Counted from the first letter of the stretch, positions 1 to 10,169 are shown. The stretch: DNA of 64,000 nucleotides from Rhizobiales bacterium Ga0077545 (GCA_001464335.1 LNEV01000007.1:62001-126000); one strand, 5' to 3'. Numbers and translations are program-made. Notes: a model not told the origin generated them from the sequence alone.

Positions 1-1324
1 TCAGGCGCTCGAAAACGATGCGCTCATGGGCGGCATGCATGTCGACGAGGATCATGCCATCGGCCGTCTGGGCAACGATGTACGTATCGTGGATCTGGGC
101 CTTCGCAGCACCGAGGGGCGCTGCTTCCAGTTCGGGCGCCATGACCTCCCCGGCCCGCGCATCGGCGGACGGAGGCAGATCGAAGATGGATTGCTCCTCA
201 TCGAATTCCGGGCGCAGCGAAGTCTCGCCCGGCATGCGAGACGGCACGGGCGCCATTGTGTAGCCCCGCCAACCGGACGAAGGGCGGAACGAACGCGCCG
301 CAAGGCTTGCGCCGCTCGTTGCCACGCGCGATCCGGATGCGGTAAGTGCATCGCGCACGGCTGAGACGATCAGCGCACGTACAAGACCCGGATCGCGAAA
401 GCGAACCTCAGCTTTCGCCGGATGGACGTTGACGTCGACATCTCTCGGGTCCGCCTCAATGAACAGCGCAACCACCGGATGGCGGTCGCGCGGCACCATA
501 TCCGCATAAGCACCCCGCAGCGCTCCGAGCAGGAGCCTGTCCTTGACCGGCCGCCCGTTGACAAGAAAAAACTGCTGCGCCGCCGTTGCACGATTATAGG
601 TCGGCAGCCCCGCAAAGCCGGTCAGGCGAAAGCCTTCGCGTTCCGCCGCAATCCCCACGGCGTTGGCACCAAAATCGGTTCCCAGCACATCCGACAGCCG
701 CGCGCGCGAGTCGTCCACAAGCAGGCCCCGCGCAGGATAGCGAATCGTGCGGCCATCCAGCACGACAGTGAAATCCACTTCGGGTCTGGAAGCGGCGATG
801 CGGCGTAGCGTTTCGGAGATGGCCTCGTTCTCGGCCCGTTCCGACTTCAGAAATTTGAGACGTGCGGGAAACTGGGCAAACAGATGCTCGGCTTCGATCC
901 GCGTGCCGGGCGGATGCGCCGCAGGCATCACGTCTCCGATGTCTCCATTCTCGACTGTGAGTACGGATGCCTGTGCGTCCTCGCGGCGGCGGGAGGTGAT
1001 CGTCAGCCGCGAGACGGACGCGATGGAGGGCAAGGCCTCGCCGCGAAAGCCGAAGAAACGGATGTCGAACAGATCGTCCGTCGGCAGCTTGGACGTGGCG
1101 TGCCGTTCGATGGCAAGCGGGATCTCCGCCGCGCCCATTCCGTGTCCGTCGTCGGTCACCCGGATGCGGCGGCGCCCGCCCTCCTCGATCAGGACTTCGA
1201 TGCGTGTGGCCCCGGCGTCGAGCGCGTTCTCGACAAGCTCCTTCACAACGCTCGCCGGCCGTTCGATGACTTCTCCGGCGGCAATGCGGTTGGCCAGTGT
1301 CTCGGGAAGGCGGCGGATGGTCAT
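1..1324 (-). CDS. mutL: DNA mismatch repair protein MutL (partial, 3' end outside window)
   Basis: MutL couples MutS mismatch recognition to strand incision and excision in the cytoplasm. 441 codons are visible from the ATG at 1324; the C-terminus lies beyond base 1. The N-terminal GHKL ATPase is clear: ENALDAG at residues 32-38, then DDGHGM, ATSKL and GFRGEAL, followed by the S5-fold domain with the VNGRPVKDR and VNVHPAKAEVRF segments. After a low-complexity linker the dimerisation domain begins, and the last visible residues read DMHAAHERIVFE. This is the DQHA(X)2E(X)4E endonuclease motif with Met in place of Gln, so the protein is probably the nicking type of MutL. It stands alone on its strand. 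Confidence 0.96.
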   Translation of the reverse strand, partial: MTIRRLPETLANRIAAGEVIERPASVVKELVENALDAGATRIEVLIEEGGRRRIRVTDDGHGMGAAEIPLAIERHATSKLPTDDLFDIRFFGFRGEALPSIASVSRLTITSRRREDAQASVLTVENGDIGDVMPAAHPPGTRIEAEHLFAQFPARLKFLKSERAENEAISETLRRIAASRPEVDFTVVLDGRTIRYPARGLLVDDSRARLSDVLGTDFGANAVGIAAEREGFRLTGFAGLPTYNRATAAQQFFLVNGRPVKDRLLLGALRGAYADMVPRDRHPVVALFIEADPRDVDVNVHPAKAEVRFRDPGLVRALIVSAVRDALTASGSRVATSGASLAARSFRPSSGWRGYTMAPVPSRMPGETSLRPEFDEEQSIFDLPPSADARAGEVMAPELEAAPLGAAKAQIHDTYIVAQTADGMILVDMHAAHERIVFERL

Positions 1325-1505
1325 GATTCTTTAAGGATCGCGGTCTGAAGCGGCTGTTTCAAGGTGATTAAGGCGGGCTCCCGGGACATTCGGCCACAGC
1401 TTTGTCCGGGAATCGCCTCAATTGGACTTTAGTCCCAATATATAGGAATAAGTGTCTTCAACGATTACGATCTGTGGAGATGCGGCAGAAAGGCGAGTGA
1501 GTTCA

Positions 1506-1775
1506 ATGGCCCATTTCATCATCTGGGATATGTCCTCGAAAGCGGATGGGGTCTGGAAGAATGTCGAAGCGAGCGACCCCCGTGCGGCGGCCGAAAAGAT
1601 CTGCACTCAGCAGCTTCTGACCGTCGGAAGCCCCGAAAACGTTCTTCTGCGCGTGCGCGCCCTCGACAACCCCAATCTGCCGGTCACCGTCTTCTATGGC
1701 GAGAAGAAGGGGCAGGCTGCGCGGGACATGAAGCAGCGCGAGAAATTTTCGGTCACTCTGCAGGCTGCGGAATAA
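1506..1775 (+). CDS. Small conserved-looking hypothetical protein (89 aa)
   Basis: I do not recognise this family. The ATG at 1506 follows an AGGCGAG Shine-Dalgarno-like stretch about 9 bases upstream; the frame stays open back to 1452, so a longer start is possible. The product is soluble and mixed charge, with no signal peptide or membrane segment. It begins MAHFIIWDMSS and has a central LLRVRALDNP segment, which suggests a compact alpha/beta fold. Codon use matches the neighbours, which argues for a real gene. It lies between divergent mutL and convergent pgi, only 12 bases from the pgi stop, so it appears monocistronic. Confidence 0.65.
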   Translation: MAHFIIWDMSSKADGVWKNVEASDPRAAAEKICTQQLLTVGSPENVLLRVRALDNPNLPVTVFYGEKKGQAARDMKQREKFSVTLQAAE

Positions 1776-1787
1776 CAGCGCCCGACC

Positions 1788-3107
1788 TCAGGCCTCGCCG
1801 AGATATTTCTTGGCGAGGATTTTACCTTCCTCGACCGTCGGCTGGTCGAACGCATCCACGCCGAACAGCTTCGAGGCGATGATCGTCTCGAGCATGAAGT
1901 GCATCAGGAATTCGCCAAGCGCACGCTCATCGAGTTCGCCAAGATGGATGGTACGTACGGCTCGCCCGTTCTTTGCCAGCGTGTCGGCCGTGGCGCGGCC
2001 TTCGGCGGCAGCAAAATCCCCGACGGTGCGGCCCGCGAAGACGGGTTCTCCCGCGCGTTCCGCAAGCGCCCTGTCGAGCTTCGGCCCCTTCCCTGCAAAA
2101 TCGACCGTCACGACGGTGAACAGCTTGTCCTTCGGACCGCCGAGATGAAGCTGGAGCTGCGAATGCTGGTCAACGGGACCGAGCGCGCGCACCGGCGTCG
2201 TGCCCGATCCATCCTTGCCGAGGCTCTCCGACCAGAGCTGCACCCACCACGCGGTGGTGCGCTCGAGGCGGTCCGCATAGGCCATCATCACCGTTATGTT
2301 CTTGCCGGCCTTCGCTGCGGCAACCGACAGCGCCGCGCCCATGGCGGACGGCACCTGATCGGGCGGAAGATTGTCAAGAATGGGCTTCAGCGCGTCGGCG
2401 GCGCCCGCGCGCACGGCATCGATGTCGAGCCCCGCGCACTTGGCCGGCAGAAGGCCGACATTGGTCAGTACGGAGAAGCGGCCACCGACGCCGGTGTGAT
2501 GATCGAGAAACGGCACACCGTAGGGCTCAAGCAAAGCGCGCAGAGCGTTCAGCTTGCCGCCCGGCACCTGGGGCTCGGACAGGCCGAACATCTGCTTGCC
2601 GATCGACTTGCCGAGGCCTGCCGCTTCCAGCGCCTCGATGACGCTCATGGCCTGCGTCAGGGTTTCGCCCGTACCCCCGGATTTCGAAACGGCCAGGAAA
2701 TGCGTCGTCTTGAGCGGAAGAACCTTCAGAAACGCGTCGAGCGTAACCGGGTCGAGATTGTCGAGGACATGCAGGCGCGGCGAGGGACGGAAGAATTCCA
2801 GACCCGGCACTTTGTAATCGGCGAGCTGAAGAAGGGCCTGTGCACCAAGGCCCGAACCGCCCGTGCCCATGAAAACGATATCGCTGGCGCCATCGAGCAT
2901 GCGCATGGCCGTTGCTTCGATCGGCGGAAAGTCGTCGCTTGTCTGCGGCAGCCGCAGAAGCGGCAGCGAGCCGTCTTCATGCATCCCCCTCACCCAGTCG
3001 AGCGCCTCTGCGGTCTTCGCGAGTTCAGCCTTGAAGGCGGAATCGGCGATGCCGCCATCTCCGATCGAGGAGACAAGGGCGCGGTCGATGGTCTGTTTGA
3101 TGGGCAT
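1788..3107 (-). CDS. pgi: Glucose-6-phosphate isomerase
   Basis: Interconverts glucose-6-phosphate and fructose-6-phosphate in the cytoplasm (glycolysis, gluconeogenesis, link to the pentose-phosphate and Entner-Doudoroff routes). At 439 residues it belongs to the shorter alphaproteobacterial class rather than the roughly 550-residue enterobacterial type. Sugar-isomerase (SIS) signatures are visible: GTGGSGLGAQAL near residue 82, VSKSGGTGETLTQ near 140, the DHHTGVGGRFSVLT segment near 200 and a WVQLWSESLGKDG segment near 290. The ATG at 3107 is the only good start. It is 65 bases from the downstream end of the M16 peptidase pair and may be transcribed separately. Confidence 0.95.
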   Translation of the reverse strand: MPIKQTIDRALVSSIGDGGIADSAFKAELAKTAEALDWVRGMHEDGSLPLLRLPQTSDDFPPIEATAMRMLDGASDIVFMGTGGSGLGAQALLQLADYKVPGLEFFRPSPRLHVLDNLDPVTLDAFLKVLPLKTTHFLAVSKSGGTGETLTQAMSVIEALEAAGLGKSIGKQMFGLSEPQVPGGKLNALRALLEPYGVPFLDHHTGVGGRFSVLTNVGLLPAKCAGLDIDAVRAGAADALKPILDNLPPDQVPSAMGAALSVAAAKAGKNITVMMAYADRLERTTAWWVQLWSESLGKDGSGTTPVRALGPVDQHSQLQLHLGGPKDKLFTVVTVDFAGKGPKLDRALAERAGEPVFAGRTVGDFAAAEGRATADTLAKNGRAVRTIHLGELDERALGEFLMHFMLETIIASKLFGVDAFDQPTVEEGKILAKKYLGEA

Positions 3108-3172
3108 TTCGTACTTCCTGGCAAAGCTCTGCTGTCAGGTTAGCGCAAGACCCATGACAGAAGCGAGGCGCT

Positions 3173-4510
3173 TCAGTTCGAATCCGTTGTGGAACGTCCT
3201 TCGCGGAATCCGGAGGGCTTGCCGACCGCAACGACGAGAAGATCGCCATCTTCGAGAATGCGCTGCGCGACGCGCTTCACATCCTCGACGCTCACCGCCT
3301 CGACCAGCGCGTTGCGGTTGTCGATGTATTCGACCGGCAGGCGGCTGAGCTGGATCTGTTTCAGGCCGCGCGCAACCTTGACGGAGGAATCGAAGTTCAG
3401 CGCGTAGGAGCCGGTCAGATATTTCTTTGCCTTGGCCAGTTCGTCCGCGGTCGGTCCATCCTTCGCAATACGGGCGAACTCGCCTTCGATGATCTGCATC
3501 GCCTCGCCGGCACGCTCGTTCTTCGTCGCGACGCCGCCGCCGAGAATGCCCGCATGTTCCATCGGATCGAGATAAGAATAGACCGAATAGGCAAGGCCGC
3601 GCTTCTCGCGCACCTCGTTGAAGAGGCGCGACGTGAACGTGCCGCCACCCAGAATGTGGTTCATCACAACGGCGGGAATGTAATCGGGATCGCTGCGCGT
3701 CAGGCCGCCGCGGCCGAACACGATCGTCGTCTGCGGAATGTCCATTTCGACGACTTCGGTCTTCCCGACATTCTGCGGAGCGATGTCGGCGACGGCCGTC
3801 AGTTTCGGCTCGGCCGCCAGACCGCCGAAAATCTTGTCGAGGATCGGCCCCAGCGCCTCGGCATCGATTGCACCGACAACGGAAACGACGAGGTTGGACC
3901 GTGCGAAATTGGCCGTGCGGAAAGCGGCGATGTCTTCGCGCGAAATCGTGGCGACACTCTCTTCGGTGCCGACCGAACGGCGTCCGTACGGATGCCCCGG
4001 GAACGCCGTTCGGGCGAAGGTCTCGAACGCGACATCGCCGGGATCGGTCGAATCGCGGCGGATGCGGGCGAGAATTTGCTGGCGGATGCGCTCGACCGGC
4101 TCGGCATCGAGGCGCGCCTCGTTGAGCGCGAGACGCAGAAGCTCGAACCCGTCCTCTTTCTTGTCGAGGAGCGTCTTCATGCTTCCGTCGAAGCTGTCGC
4201 GCTGGGCCGAAAAGCTCAGTTCGACCGCGGTCTCTTCAAGCTTTTCCTGGAACGCTTGCGCGTCGAGATCGCCGGCGCCTTCGTCGAGAAGCCCGGCAAG
4301 CATGGTCGCGGTGCCGGCCTTTCCTTCCACATCCTGCGATGCGCCGCCGCGGAAGGCGAATTCGATCGCGATCAAAGGAACCGTATGCTCCTCGACCAGC
4401 CATGCGGTGATACCGCCGGGAGAAGTGACGCGGTGGATTTTAGCGGCAGCTGAGGCCGTGGTGATTGTCATGAGGCTCATCGCGATGATCGCAAGAATTC
4501 GGGAGGTCAA
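3173..4510 (-). CDS. M16 family peptidase-like protein, non-catalytic partner
   Basis: An insulinase/mitochondrial-processing-peptidase family protein of 445 residues with a signal peptide (residues 1-22, ending ASAAA). The zinc site HXXEH expected after the first beta-hairpin is absent: where the partner has HFLEH, this protein reads MLAGLLDEG, so it should not be catalytic. The second-domain signature (GGGTFTSRLFNEVREKRGLAYSV) is intact. It overlaps the upstream catalytic M16 gene by 4 bases (ATGA), so the two are translationally coupled. The family precedent is heterodimeric M16B proteases, where the inactive subunit completes the substrate chamber. Predicted location is periplasmic. Confidence 0.92.
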   Translation of the reverse strand: MTSRILAIIAMSLMTITTASAAAKIHRVTSPGGITAWLVEEHTVPLIAIEFAFRGGASQDVEGKAGTATMLAGLLDEGAGDLDAQAFQEKLEETAVELSFSAQRDSFDGSMKTLLDKKEDGFELLRLALNEARLDAEPVERIRQQILARIRRDSTDPGDVAFETFARTAFPGHPYGRRSVGTEESVATISREDIAAFRTANFARSNLVVSVVGAIDAEALGPILDKIFGGLAAEPKLTAVADIAPQNVGKTEVVEMDIPQTTIVFGRGGLTRSDPDYIPAVVMNHILGGGTFTSRLFNEVREKRGLAYSVYSYLDPMEHAGILGGGVATKNERAGEAMQIIEGEFARIAKDGPTADELAKAKKYLTGSYALNFDSSVKVARGLKQIQLSRLPVEYIDNRNALVEAVSVEDVKRVAQRILEDGDLLVVAVGKPSGFREGRSTTDSN

Positions 4511-5880
4511 GAGCGGTCACCGGCGGGAGCGGACTCCAGGACGCCGGTAACGGACTGACGAAGGAGAAGCGCCTTCTTCGCAGCGGCGACGACCTGTTCG
4601 GGGGTAATGGCACGAATGCGCTCCGGCCAGTCGAGCACATCCTTGATCTGCATGCCGGTCGTCAGCGCCGAACCGAAGGTCCGGGCCAACGAAGCCTGGC
4701 TGTCGAGATCGTAGACCGTATCGGCAATCAGCCGCGTTTTGGCGCGCTCGAGTTCGCCAGTGTCGACGCCATCCTTGATGAGGCGCGCGATTTCCTCGTC
4801 GAGCGCCTTCTCCATGTCGGCCAGGGTATTGCCGGGTCGCGGCGTTGCGTAGATGACGAACCGGCTGTCATCGAGCGAGGATCCGCCGTAATAGGCGCCC
4901 GCACCCGCTGCGATGCCCTTTTCGACGACAAGCGAGCGGTAAAGACGGCTCGTCGACCCGCCGCCGAGAATGACGGACAGAAGATCAAGCGCGTAGGCAT
5001 CCTCACCCTCGGCCGTGCGATAGGACGGCGAGACATAGGCGCGGCTCACGGAGGGCTGGCGCACGCGCGCATCGGCCAACTCCACGCGCCGGGCCGCGAC
5101 CTGCACGGGCTCGCGCGGACGCTCGCGCGGCGGCGGCTCGGAACGGCGTTCGACCTTGGCGTAGGTGTCGGAGGTCAGTGCCTTGACCTCATCGGAATCG
5201 ACATCGCCCGCGACGACCAAGATCGCATTGTTCGGCGTGTAGTACTTACGATAGAAGGCCAGCGCATCGTCGCGCGTCAGGCCCTGGATCTCATGATCCC
5301 AGCCGATGATCGGCAGGCCGTAGGGATGGTTCATCCACAGGGTGGCCGACACAGCTTCCGAAAGCTGCGCCCCGGGATCGGAATCGGTGCGCGAGCGGCG
5401 CTCCTCGAGAATGACGTCGCGCTCGGGCAGCACCACATCGTCGGTGAGGACGAGACCCGTCATGCGGTCTGCCTCGAATTCCATGACCGTCTTCAGCGCC
5501 TCTTTCGGAACACGCTGATAATAGGCCGTGTAATCGTATGACGTGAACGCGTTCTCCTGTCCGCCAAGCTCGGCCACGGTGTTCGAGAATTGACCGGCCG
5601 GATGCTTCTTCGTGCCTTTGAACATCAGATGTTCGAGAAAATGGGCAAGGCCGGACTTTCCACGCACTTCATCGGCCGAGCCGACACGGTACCAGATCAT
5701 GTGCGTGACGACGGGCGCCCGCCGGTCAGGGATGACGACGACGTCGAGCCCGTTATCCAGCGTGAAGGTTTCGACCTGCGGACCTACAACCGGGCGGGCG
5801 TTCTGCGCCGAAGCTGCGGGACCGAACGCGATGCCGGCCAAAGCGGCACCGAAAAGGGCTTTCGTCATAAGACGTGTCAT
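4507..5880 (-). CDS. M16 family zinc metalloprotease, catalytic subunit
   Basis: A periplasmic zinc endopeptidase of the pitrilysin/M16B group. The inverted zinc motif HFLEH is present in SGLAHFLEHLMFKGT, and a downstream glutamate occurs in the helix that follows (AFTSYDYTAYYQ region). The C-terminal half carries GGGSTSRLYRSLVVEKG. I place the start at the ATG at 5880, preceded by GGAAAGAG; it gives a normal signal peptide (MTRLMTKALFGAALAGIAFG, then AASAQ). The frame extends upstream to 5928 but without better ribosome-binding evidence. It is followed with a 4-base overlap by the non-catalytic M16 gene, which is its probable partner. The physiological substrate cannot be read from the sequence. 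Confidence 0.94.
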   Translation of the reverse strand: MTRLMTKALFGAALAGIAFGPAASAQNARPVVGPQVETFTLDNGLDVVVIPDRRAPVVTHMIWYRVGSADEVRGKSGLAHFLEHLMFKGTKKHPAGQFSNTVAELGGQENAFTSYDYTAYYQRVPKEALKTVMEFEADRMTGLVLTDDVVLPERDVILEERRSRTDSDPGAQLSEAVSATLWMNHPYGLPIIGWDHEIQGLTRDDALAFYRKYYTPNNAILVVAGDVDSDEVKALTSDTYAKVERRSEPPPRERPREPVQVAARRVELADARVRQPSVSRAYVSPSYRTAEGEDAYALDLLSVILGGGSTSRLYRSLVVEKGIAAGAGAYYGGSSLDDSRFVIYATPRPGNTLADMEKALDEEIARLIKDGVDTGELERAKTRLIADTVYDLDSQASLARTFGSALTTGMQIKDVLDWPERIRAITPEQVVAAAKKALLLRQSVTGVLESAPAGDRS

Positions 5881-6006
5881 CTCTTTCCAAACTCGGCCCG
5901 GAAAACTGGCGTGCGCCATCAGGCCCATGAGAGGGCATCATATGGGCAGGAAGAGGCCTCGGGCAAAGCCGCAGCCTCACTTATGCGTGAAATCGGCGCG
6001 ATCCCG

Positions 6007-6636
6007 TCACTTGAAGGGATTGAGCTTGGAAAAGAAGTTCGTTTTCTTCTTTTCGTTCTCGCCCGGCCCGAAGGGCTGCGCAGCTGACGGAGTGCGATAG
6101 CCGGTCGGCGGATCGGTCAGGCGTGCACGGGCAGGCTCGACATACGCTTGAGGGACGGCCGTGCCCGCGTTCGCCTCGTTGCGGCGGCGCACTTCCTGAA
6201 GTTCATCCGGAGTCAGCACGCGCTGCTGATAATTCGGATCATAACTGCCCGCCCCGCTGGGATCGTAATTGCTGCCCACCTCGCGCTCACGCGCGCGGAT
6301 CTGGTAAATCTCATGCGAATCGAGCGGCCCGTTGAGACGGCTGTTCGCCTTCTCCTTGCGATCGCGTTCTTCCTGTTCCAGCTGGCTCTTCACCTCGGGA
6401 TCGGTCGGCCAGTTCGGATTGGCGGCCGCAAGGGCCGATGCGTCCTCAGGCGGCGGAAGTTGATCGAGCGAAGGCGGGATCACGAGCGGCGCGCGCTCGG
6501 AGAAATCCATTTTGTGCTTTTCCCGGCTCTTCACGCCCAGATCTTCCATGATTTCGTTGAAGGTCTGCGCCTGCGCGGGAAGCGCGGCAAAACCGATCAG
6601 CGCCGTGGAGGCGAGAAGGAGAGCAGTCTTTTTCAA
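6007..6636 (-). CDS. Secreted DUF3035-like protein
   Basis: A proline-, glutamate- and arginine-rich secreted protein. The TTG at 6636 would give a clean signal peptide (KKTALLLASTALIGFAALPAQA); a GTG at 6687 gives a longer N-terminus and is the alternative. Neither start has a convincing Shine-Dalgarno. The mature part contains RAPLVIPPSLDQLPPP, which resembles the core of DUF3035 proteins that often sit beside lspA and M16 peptidase genes in alphaproteobacteria. The remainder is charged and probably disordered, ending in a lysine-rich tail. There is no lipobox cysteine at the cleavage site. Its function is unknown; the context suggests the envelope. Confidence 0.7.
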   Translation of the reverse strand: MKKTALLLASTALIGFAALPAQAQTFNEIMEDLGVKSREKHKMDFSERAPLVIPPSLDQLPPPEDASALAAANPNWPTDPEVKSQLEQEERDRKEKANSRLNGPLDSHEIYQIRAREREVGSNYDPSGAGSYDPNYQQRVLTPDELQEVRRRNEANAGTAVPQAYVEPARARLTDPPTGYRTPSAAQPFGPGENEKKKTNFFSKLNPFK

Positions 6637-6705
6637 GGCTTCGGTCCCGTCAAAGAGCGCCGGATGGCGCCTGGTGCAAAGCTTCACGACCGGAAACGGG
6701 CTTTT

Positions 6706-7191
6706 TTAAGCCGCTTCAGCCCGGTCGCCCCGGAAGACGGCACCATATAGAATGAGAGCCACACCGACAACGATGGCGGCGTCGGCAATGTTGAAGACAT
6801 ACCATTCGAAGCCGAAACCGTAGAGCAGCACAAAATCGGCCACCGCCCCATAGACCGCGCGGTCGATCCCGTTGCCCGCCGCTCCGCCGAGGATGAGCCC
6901 GAGCGCAACCGCCTGAAATTTCGTCATCGGCGCGCGCAGCCAGAACAGGATGAAAACGCAGGCGATCAACGAGACGGCGACCAGAATCGCCCGTCCGAGA
7001 AGCGTATCCTGCTGGAACAGGCCGTAGCTGATGCCCCGGTTCCACACCATCACAAGATCGAAGAACGGCAGAACCTCGACCCGGCCCTTGGCGGGCAGAT
7101 CGTAGAGGAAAACAACCCAGACCTTCAGGAGCTGATCGGCGATGAGCGTTGCCGCGCCGATCAGGCTTCCGAGGCGAAGACCGTTCGTCAT
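6706..7191 (-). CDS. lspA: Lipoprotein signal peptidase (signal peptidase II)
   Basis: Inner-membrane aspartyl protease that cleaves the signal peptide of diacylglyceryl-modified prolipoproteins. About 161 residues with four hydrophobic segments. Both catalytic aspartate motifs are visible: [10 protein letters not shown] (first Asp) and FNIADAAI (second Asp), plus the conserved [11 protein letters not shown] stretch. The ATG at 7191 overlaps the ileS stop as ATGA, which marks translational coupling, so I prefer it over the in-frame ATG at 7209. The ileS-lspA order is widespread in bacteria. Substrates within this window include the lipoproteins at 44416-44934 and probably 20606-21280. Confidence 0.96.
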   Translation of the reverse strand: MTNGLRLGSLIGAATLIADQLLKVWVVFLYDLPAKGRVEVLPFFDLVMVWNRGISYGLFQQDTLLGRAILVAVSLIACVFILFWLRAPMTKFQAVALGLILGGAAGNGIDRAVYGAVADFVLLYGFGFEWYVFNIADAAIVVGVALILYGAVFRGDRAEAA

Positions 7192-10130
7192 GCGCGCGCG
7201 GCGAGCCATTCGCGCATGGCCCGCGCGTCACGCGGGGTCAGATCCGGGAATTCCCCATCCGAGCCGACATCCGTCGAGATCTTCCACGAACGGGCGCATT
7301 TGGTGCCCGTCGCGCGGCGCGGCTCGACCGCAACGCCCGGCACATCCGCGAGACGAAAAGCGTCCGCCGGCGGTGCATCTGTCGACACGATCGCATCGGA
7401 TGTGATGCAGATTTCCGCAAGATCGAGGCCCGTCAGCGCCGCGCGCAGTTCCACGTCCACGTAGACGACCGGCGCGGCCTCCAGCGAGGAGCCCATCTTC
7501 TTCGCCGCACGCTCGATTTCGAGCGCGCCCGTCACGACACGTCGCACCCGGCGCACCTTTTCCCATTTCGCATCGAGCGGATCGTCGCGCCATTGCGCAT
7601 CGGTTTCGGCGAAGCCGTGCAGATGTATGGACTCCTCCTCGCCCGGATGGCGTTGCAGCCACGCCTCTTCCGCCGTGAACGGAATGAGCGGTGCGAGCCA
7701 GCGGATGAGCCGGTCGAACAGAATGTCGATCACGGTCAGCGAGGCACGGCGCGTGACGGAAGAAATCGGATCGCAGTACAGCGCGTCCTTGCGCACGTCG
7801 AAATAGAACGCCGACAGGTCCGACGTCATGAACTGCATCAGCGCGGCGAAGACACGCTTGAAATCATAGGTGTCGTAGCCGTTCTTGACCTGCTCGCCTA
7901 CCTCATACAGCCGGTGCAGCATCAGCCGCTCGAGCTCGGGCATGTCCGCGAACGCAACGCGCTCCTCCGCCCGCTCGTGCGAGAGCGCTCCGAGCATCCA
8001 GCGGATCGTGTTGCGCAGCTTGCGGTAGGTATCGACCGTCGTCTTCAGGATTTCCGGGCCGATGCGCAGGTCTTCCGAATAATCGGCGGCCGCGATCCAC
8101 AGGCGCAGGATGTCGGCGCCGGACTGCTTGATGACGTCCTGCGGCGCAACCACATTGCCGACCGATTTGGACATCTTGCGGCCCTGCTCGTCGAGCGCAA
8201 ACCCGTGCGTCAATACGCTGTCGTAGGGCGCCCTGCCCCGCGTTCCGCAGCTTTCCAGAAGGGAGGAGTGGAACCAGCCGCGATGCTGGTCCGAGCCTTC
8301 GAGATACATCGCCGCCGGCCAGGTCATGTCCTCATTGCCTTCGAGCACGAAGGCATGGGTCGAGCCGGAATCGAACCACACATCGAGAATGTCGTTGATC
8401 TTCTCGAAATCGTCCGGGTTGAAATCGTTGCCGAGGAAGCGCGCGCCGGTCTCGTCGGCAAACCATGCGTCCGCGCCTTCCGCCTCGAACGCTTCGCGGA
8501 TGCGGCGATTGACGCCGTCATGCTTCAGAACTTCGCCGGTCGCCTTCTCGACGAACACGCAGATCGGCACGCCCCAGGCGCGCTGGCGCGAGATCACCCA
8601 GTCCGGACGCGCCTCGATCATGCCGCGCAGACGGTTCTGGCCGGCGGGCGGATAGAACGCGGTCGCATCGATGGCCGCAAGCGCGCGGTTGCGCAGCGTA
8701 TCGACCGCCACACCGTCATCGCCCCGCTCGGGCACGCCCTCGTCGGACAACAGCCTGTCCATGGCGATGAACCATTGCGGCGTGTTGCGGAAAATGAGCG
8801 GCGCCTTGGAACGCCAGGAATGCGGATATTGATGGCGCAGCCGCCCGCGGGAAAGCAGCGCATCGGCACCGATCAGCGCCTCGATGACGGCCTTGTTGGC
8901 CTCGCCTTCCTTGCCCTTGTCGTCGAGCACGCGCAGACCCGCGAACATCGGAACATGCGGGAAGTACGCACCGTCCGGCTGGACGGTGTGCGGCACCTCG
9001 CCGAGACGGTTGGCGATCCAAAGATTGTAGTCGTCCGCACCGTGCCCCGGCGCGACATGCACGAAGCCCGTGCCCGTATCCGCCGTCACGAAATCGGCAG
9101 GCAGCACCGGCACGTCGAAATCAAAGCCGCGGCCGCGGAACGGATGGGCGAGAACGAAATTCTTCAGTTCATCGGCCGAGACATCGCGCAGCCGCGTCGC
9201 CTCGAAGCGTCCGGCCTTGATCGCCGTCTCGGCGAGATCGTCCGCGAGATAGAGATATTCGCCCGCGCGCGTCCAGTTGTCGTCGGGCGCGCTCGTCACC
9301 TCGTACAGTCCATACGAAATCGTCGGCGAGAAAGCGACTGCGCGATTGCCCGGAATGGTCCAGGGCGTCGTCGTCCAGATGACCACCTTGCCCTGATAGG
9401 CCGGGAAACTCGAAATCGGCTCGACCTTGCCGTCCTTGCGAAAGCCGATCACCGGAAACTTCACGAAGATCGTGTGGCTCGTATGCTCGTGATACTCGAC
9501 CTCGGCCTCGGCAAGCGCGGTCTTCTCGACGATCGACCACATTACGGGCTTCGAGCCGCGATAAAGCTGACCGGAGGTCGCGAACTTCATCAGCTCGTCG
9601 GCGATCACGGCCTCGGAGCGGAATTTCATCGTCGTATAGGGGTTTGCCCAATCGCCGATCACGCCGAGGCGCTGGAATTCCTCGCTCTGGATGGCGATCC
9701 ATTTGTCGGCATAGGCGCGGCATTCCTTGCGGAAATCGACAACCGGCACCTCGTCCTTGTTGCGGCCGGAAGAACGGTATTCCTCTTCGACACGCCATTC
9801 GATCGGCAGGCCGTGGCAGTCCCAACCGGGGATATAGGGCGCATCGAACCCGCCCATCTGCTTGGAGCGGACAACGAGGTCCTTCAAGATCTTGTTGACG
9901 GCATGGCCGATATGCAGATGCCCGTTCGCATAGGGCGGGCCATCGTGGAGCACGAATTTCTCGCGTCCCTTCCCTTGCTCGCGCAGGCGCTGGTAGAGGC
10001 CAAGGCGGGCCCAGCGCGCCAGAAGGTCCGGCTCGCGTTTGGGCAGCTCCGCCCGCATCGCGAAATCGGTCTTGGGCAGAAACAGGGTTTCGGAATAGTC
10101 GCGAACAGGCGCGGTCTTTGTATCGGTCAT
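7188..10130 (-). CDS. ileS: Isoleucyl-tRNA synthetase
   Basis: Charges tRNA-Ile in the cytoplasm. 980 residues, class Ia. The HIGH motif lies in [12 protein letters not shown] (about residue 70) and KMSKS in RKMSKSVGN (about 650); the CP1 editing domain has [11 protein letters not shown]. The anticodon-binding region follows. The C-terminal zinc finger typical of bacterial type-1 IleS is degenerate: only KCARSW remains where CxxC is expected, and the second Cys pair is missing. I recall the same state in other Hyphomicrobiales IleS proteins, so it is probably not a local defect. The start is the ATG at 10130. It is the first gene of the ileS-lspA pair. Confidence 0.97.
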   Translation of the reverse strand: MTDTKTAPVRDYSETLFLPKTDFAMRAELPKREPDLLARWARLGLYQRLREQGKGREKFVLHDGPPYANGHLHIGHAVNKILKDLVVRSKQMGGFDAPYIPGWDCHGLPIEWRVEEEYRSSGRNKDEVPVVDFRKECRAYADKWIAIQSEEFQRLGVIGDWANPYTTMKFRSEAVIADELMKFATSGQLYRGSKPVMWSIVEKTALAEAEVEYHEHTSHTIFVKFPVIGFRKDGKVEPISSFPAYQGKVVIWTTTPWTIPGNRAVAFSPTISYGLYEVTSAPDDNWTRAGEYLYLADDLAETAIKAGRFEATRLRDVSADELKNFVLAHPFRGRGFDFDVPVLPADFVTADTGTGFVHVAPGHGADDYNLWIANRLGEVPHTVQPDGAYFPHVPMFAGLRVLDDKGKEGEANKAVIEALIGADALLSRGRLRHQYPHSWRSKAPLIFRNTPQWFIAMDRLLSDEGVPERGDDGVAVDTLRNRALAAIDATAFYPPAGQNRLRGMIEARPDWVISRQRAWGVPICVFVEKATGEVLKHDGVNRRIREAFEAEGADAWFADETGARFLGNDFNPDDFEKINDILDVWFDSGSTHAFVLEGNEDMTWPAAMYLEGSDQHRGWFHSSLLESCGTRGRAPYDSVLTHGFALDEQGRKMSKSVGNVVAPQDVIKQSGADILRLWIAAADYSEDLRIGPEILKTTVDTYRKLRNTIRWMLGALSHERAEERVAFADMPELERLMLHRLYEVGEQVKNGYDTYDFKRVFAALMQFMTSDLSAFYFDVRKDALYCDPISSVTRRASLTVIDILFDRLIRWLAPLIPFTAEEAWLQRHPGEEESIHLHGFAETDAQWRDDPLDAKWEKVRRVRRVVTGALEIERAAKKMGSSLEAAPVVYVDVELRAALTGLDLAEICITSDAIVSTDAPPADAFRLADVPGVAVEPRRATGTKCARSWKISTDVGSDGEFPDLTPRDARAMREWLAARA

Positions 10131-10169
10131 GAGGCGGGCGTCATAGCAAGACGCAAGCCAAGGGGGAAG

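Noticed and set aside
3176..3184. GTTCGAATC, resembling a tRNA T-loop
   Set aside because: It is at the 3' end of an M16 gene with no acceptor, D or anticodon stem around it. I found no tRNA gene anywhere in the window.
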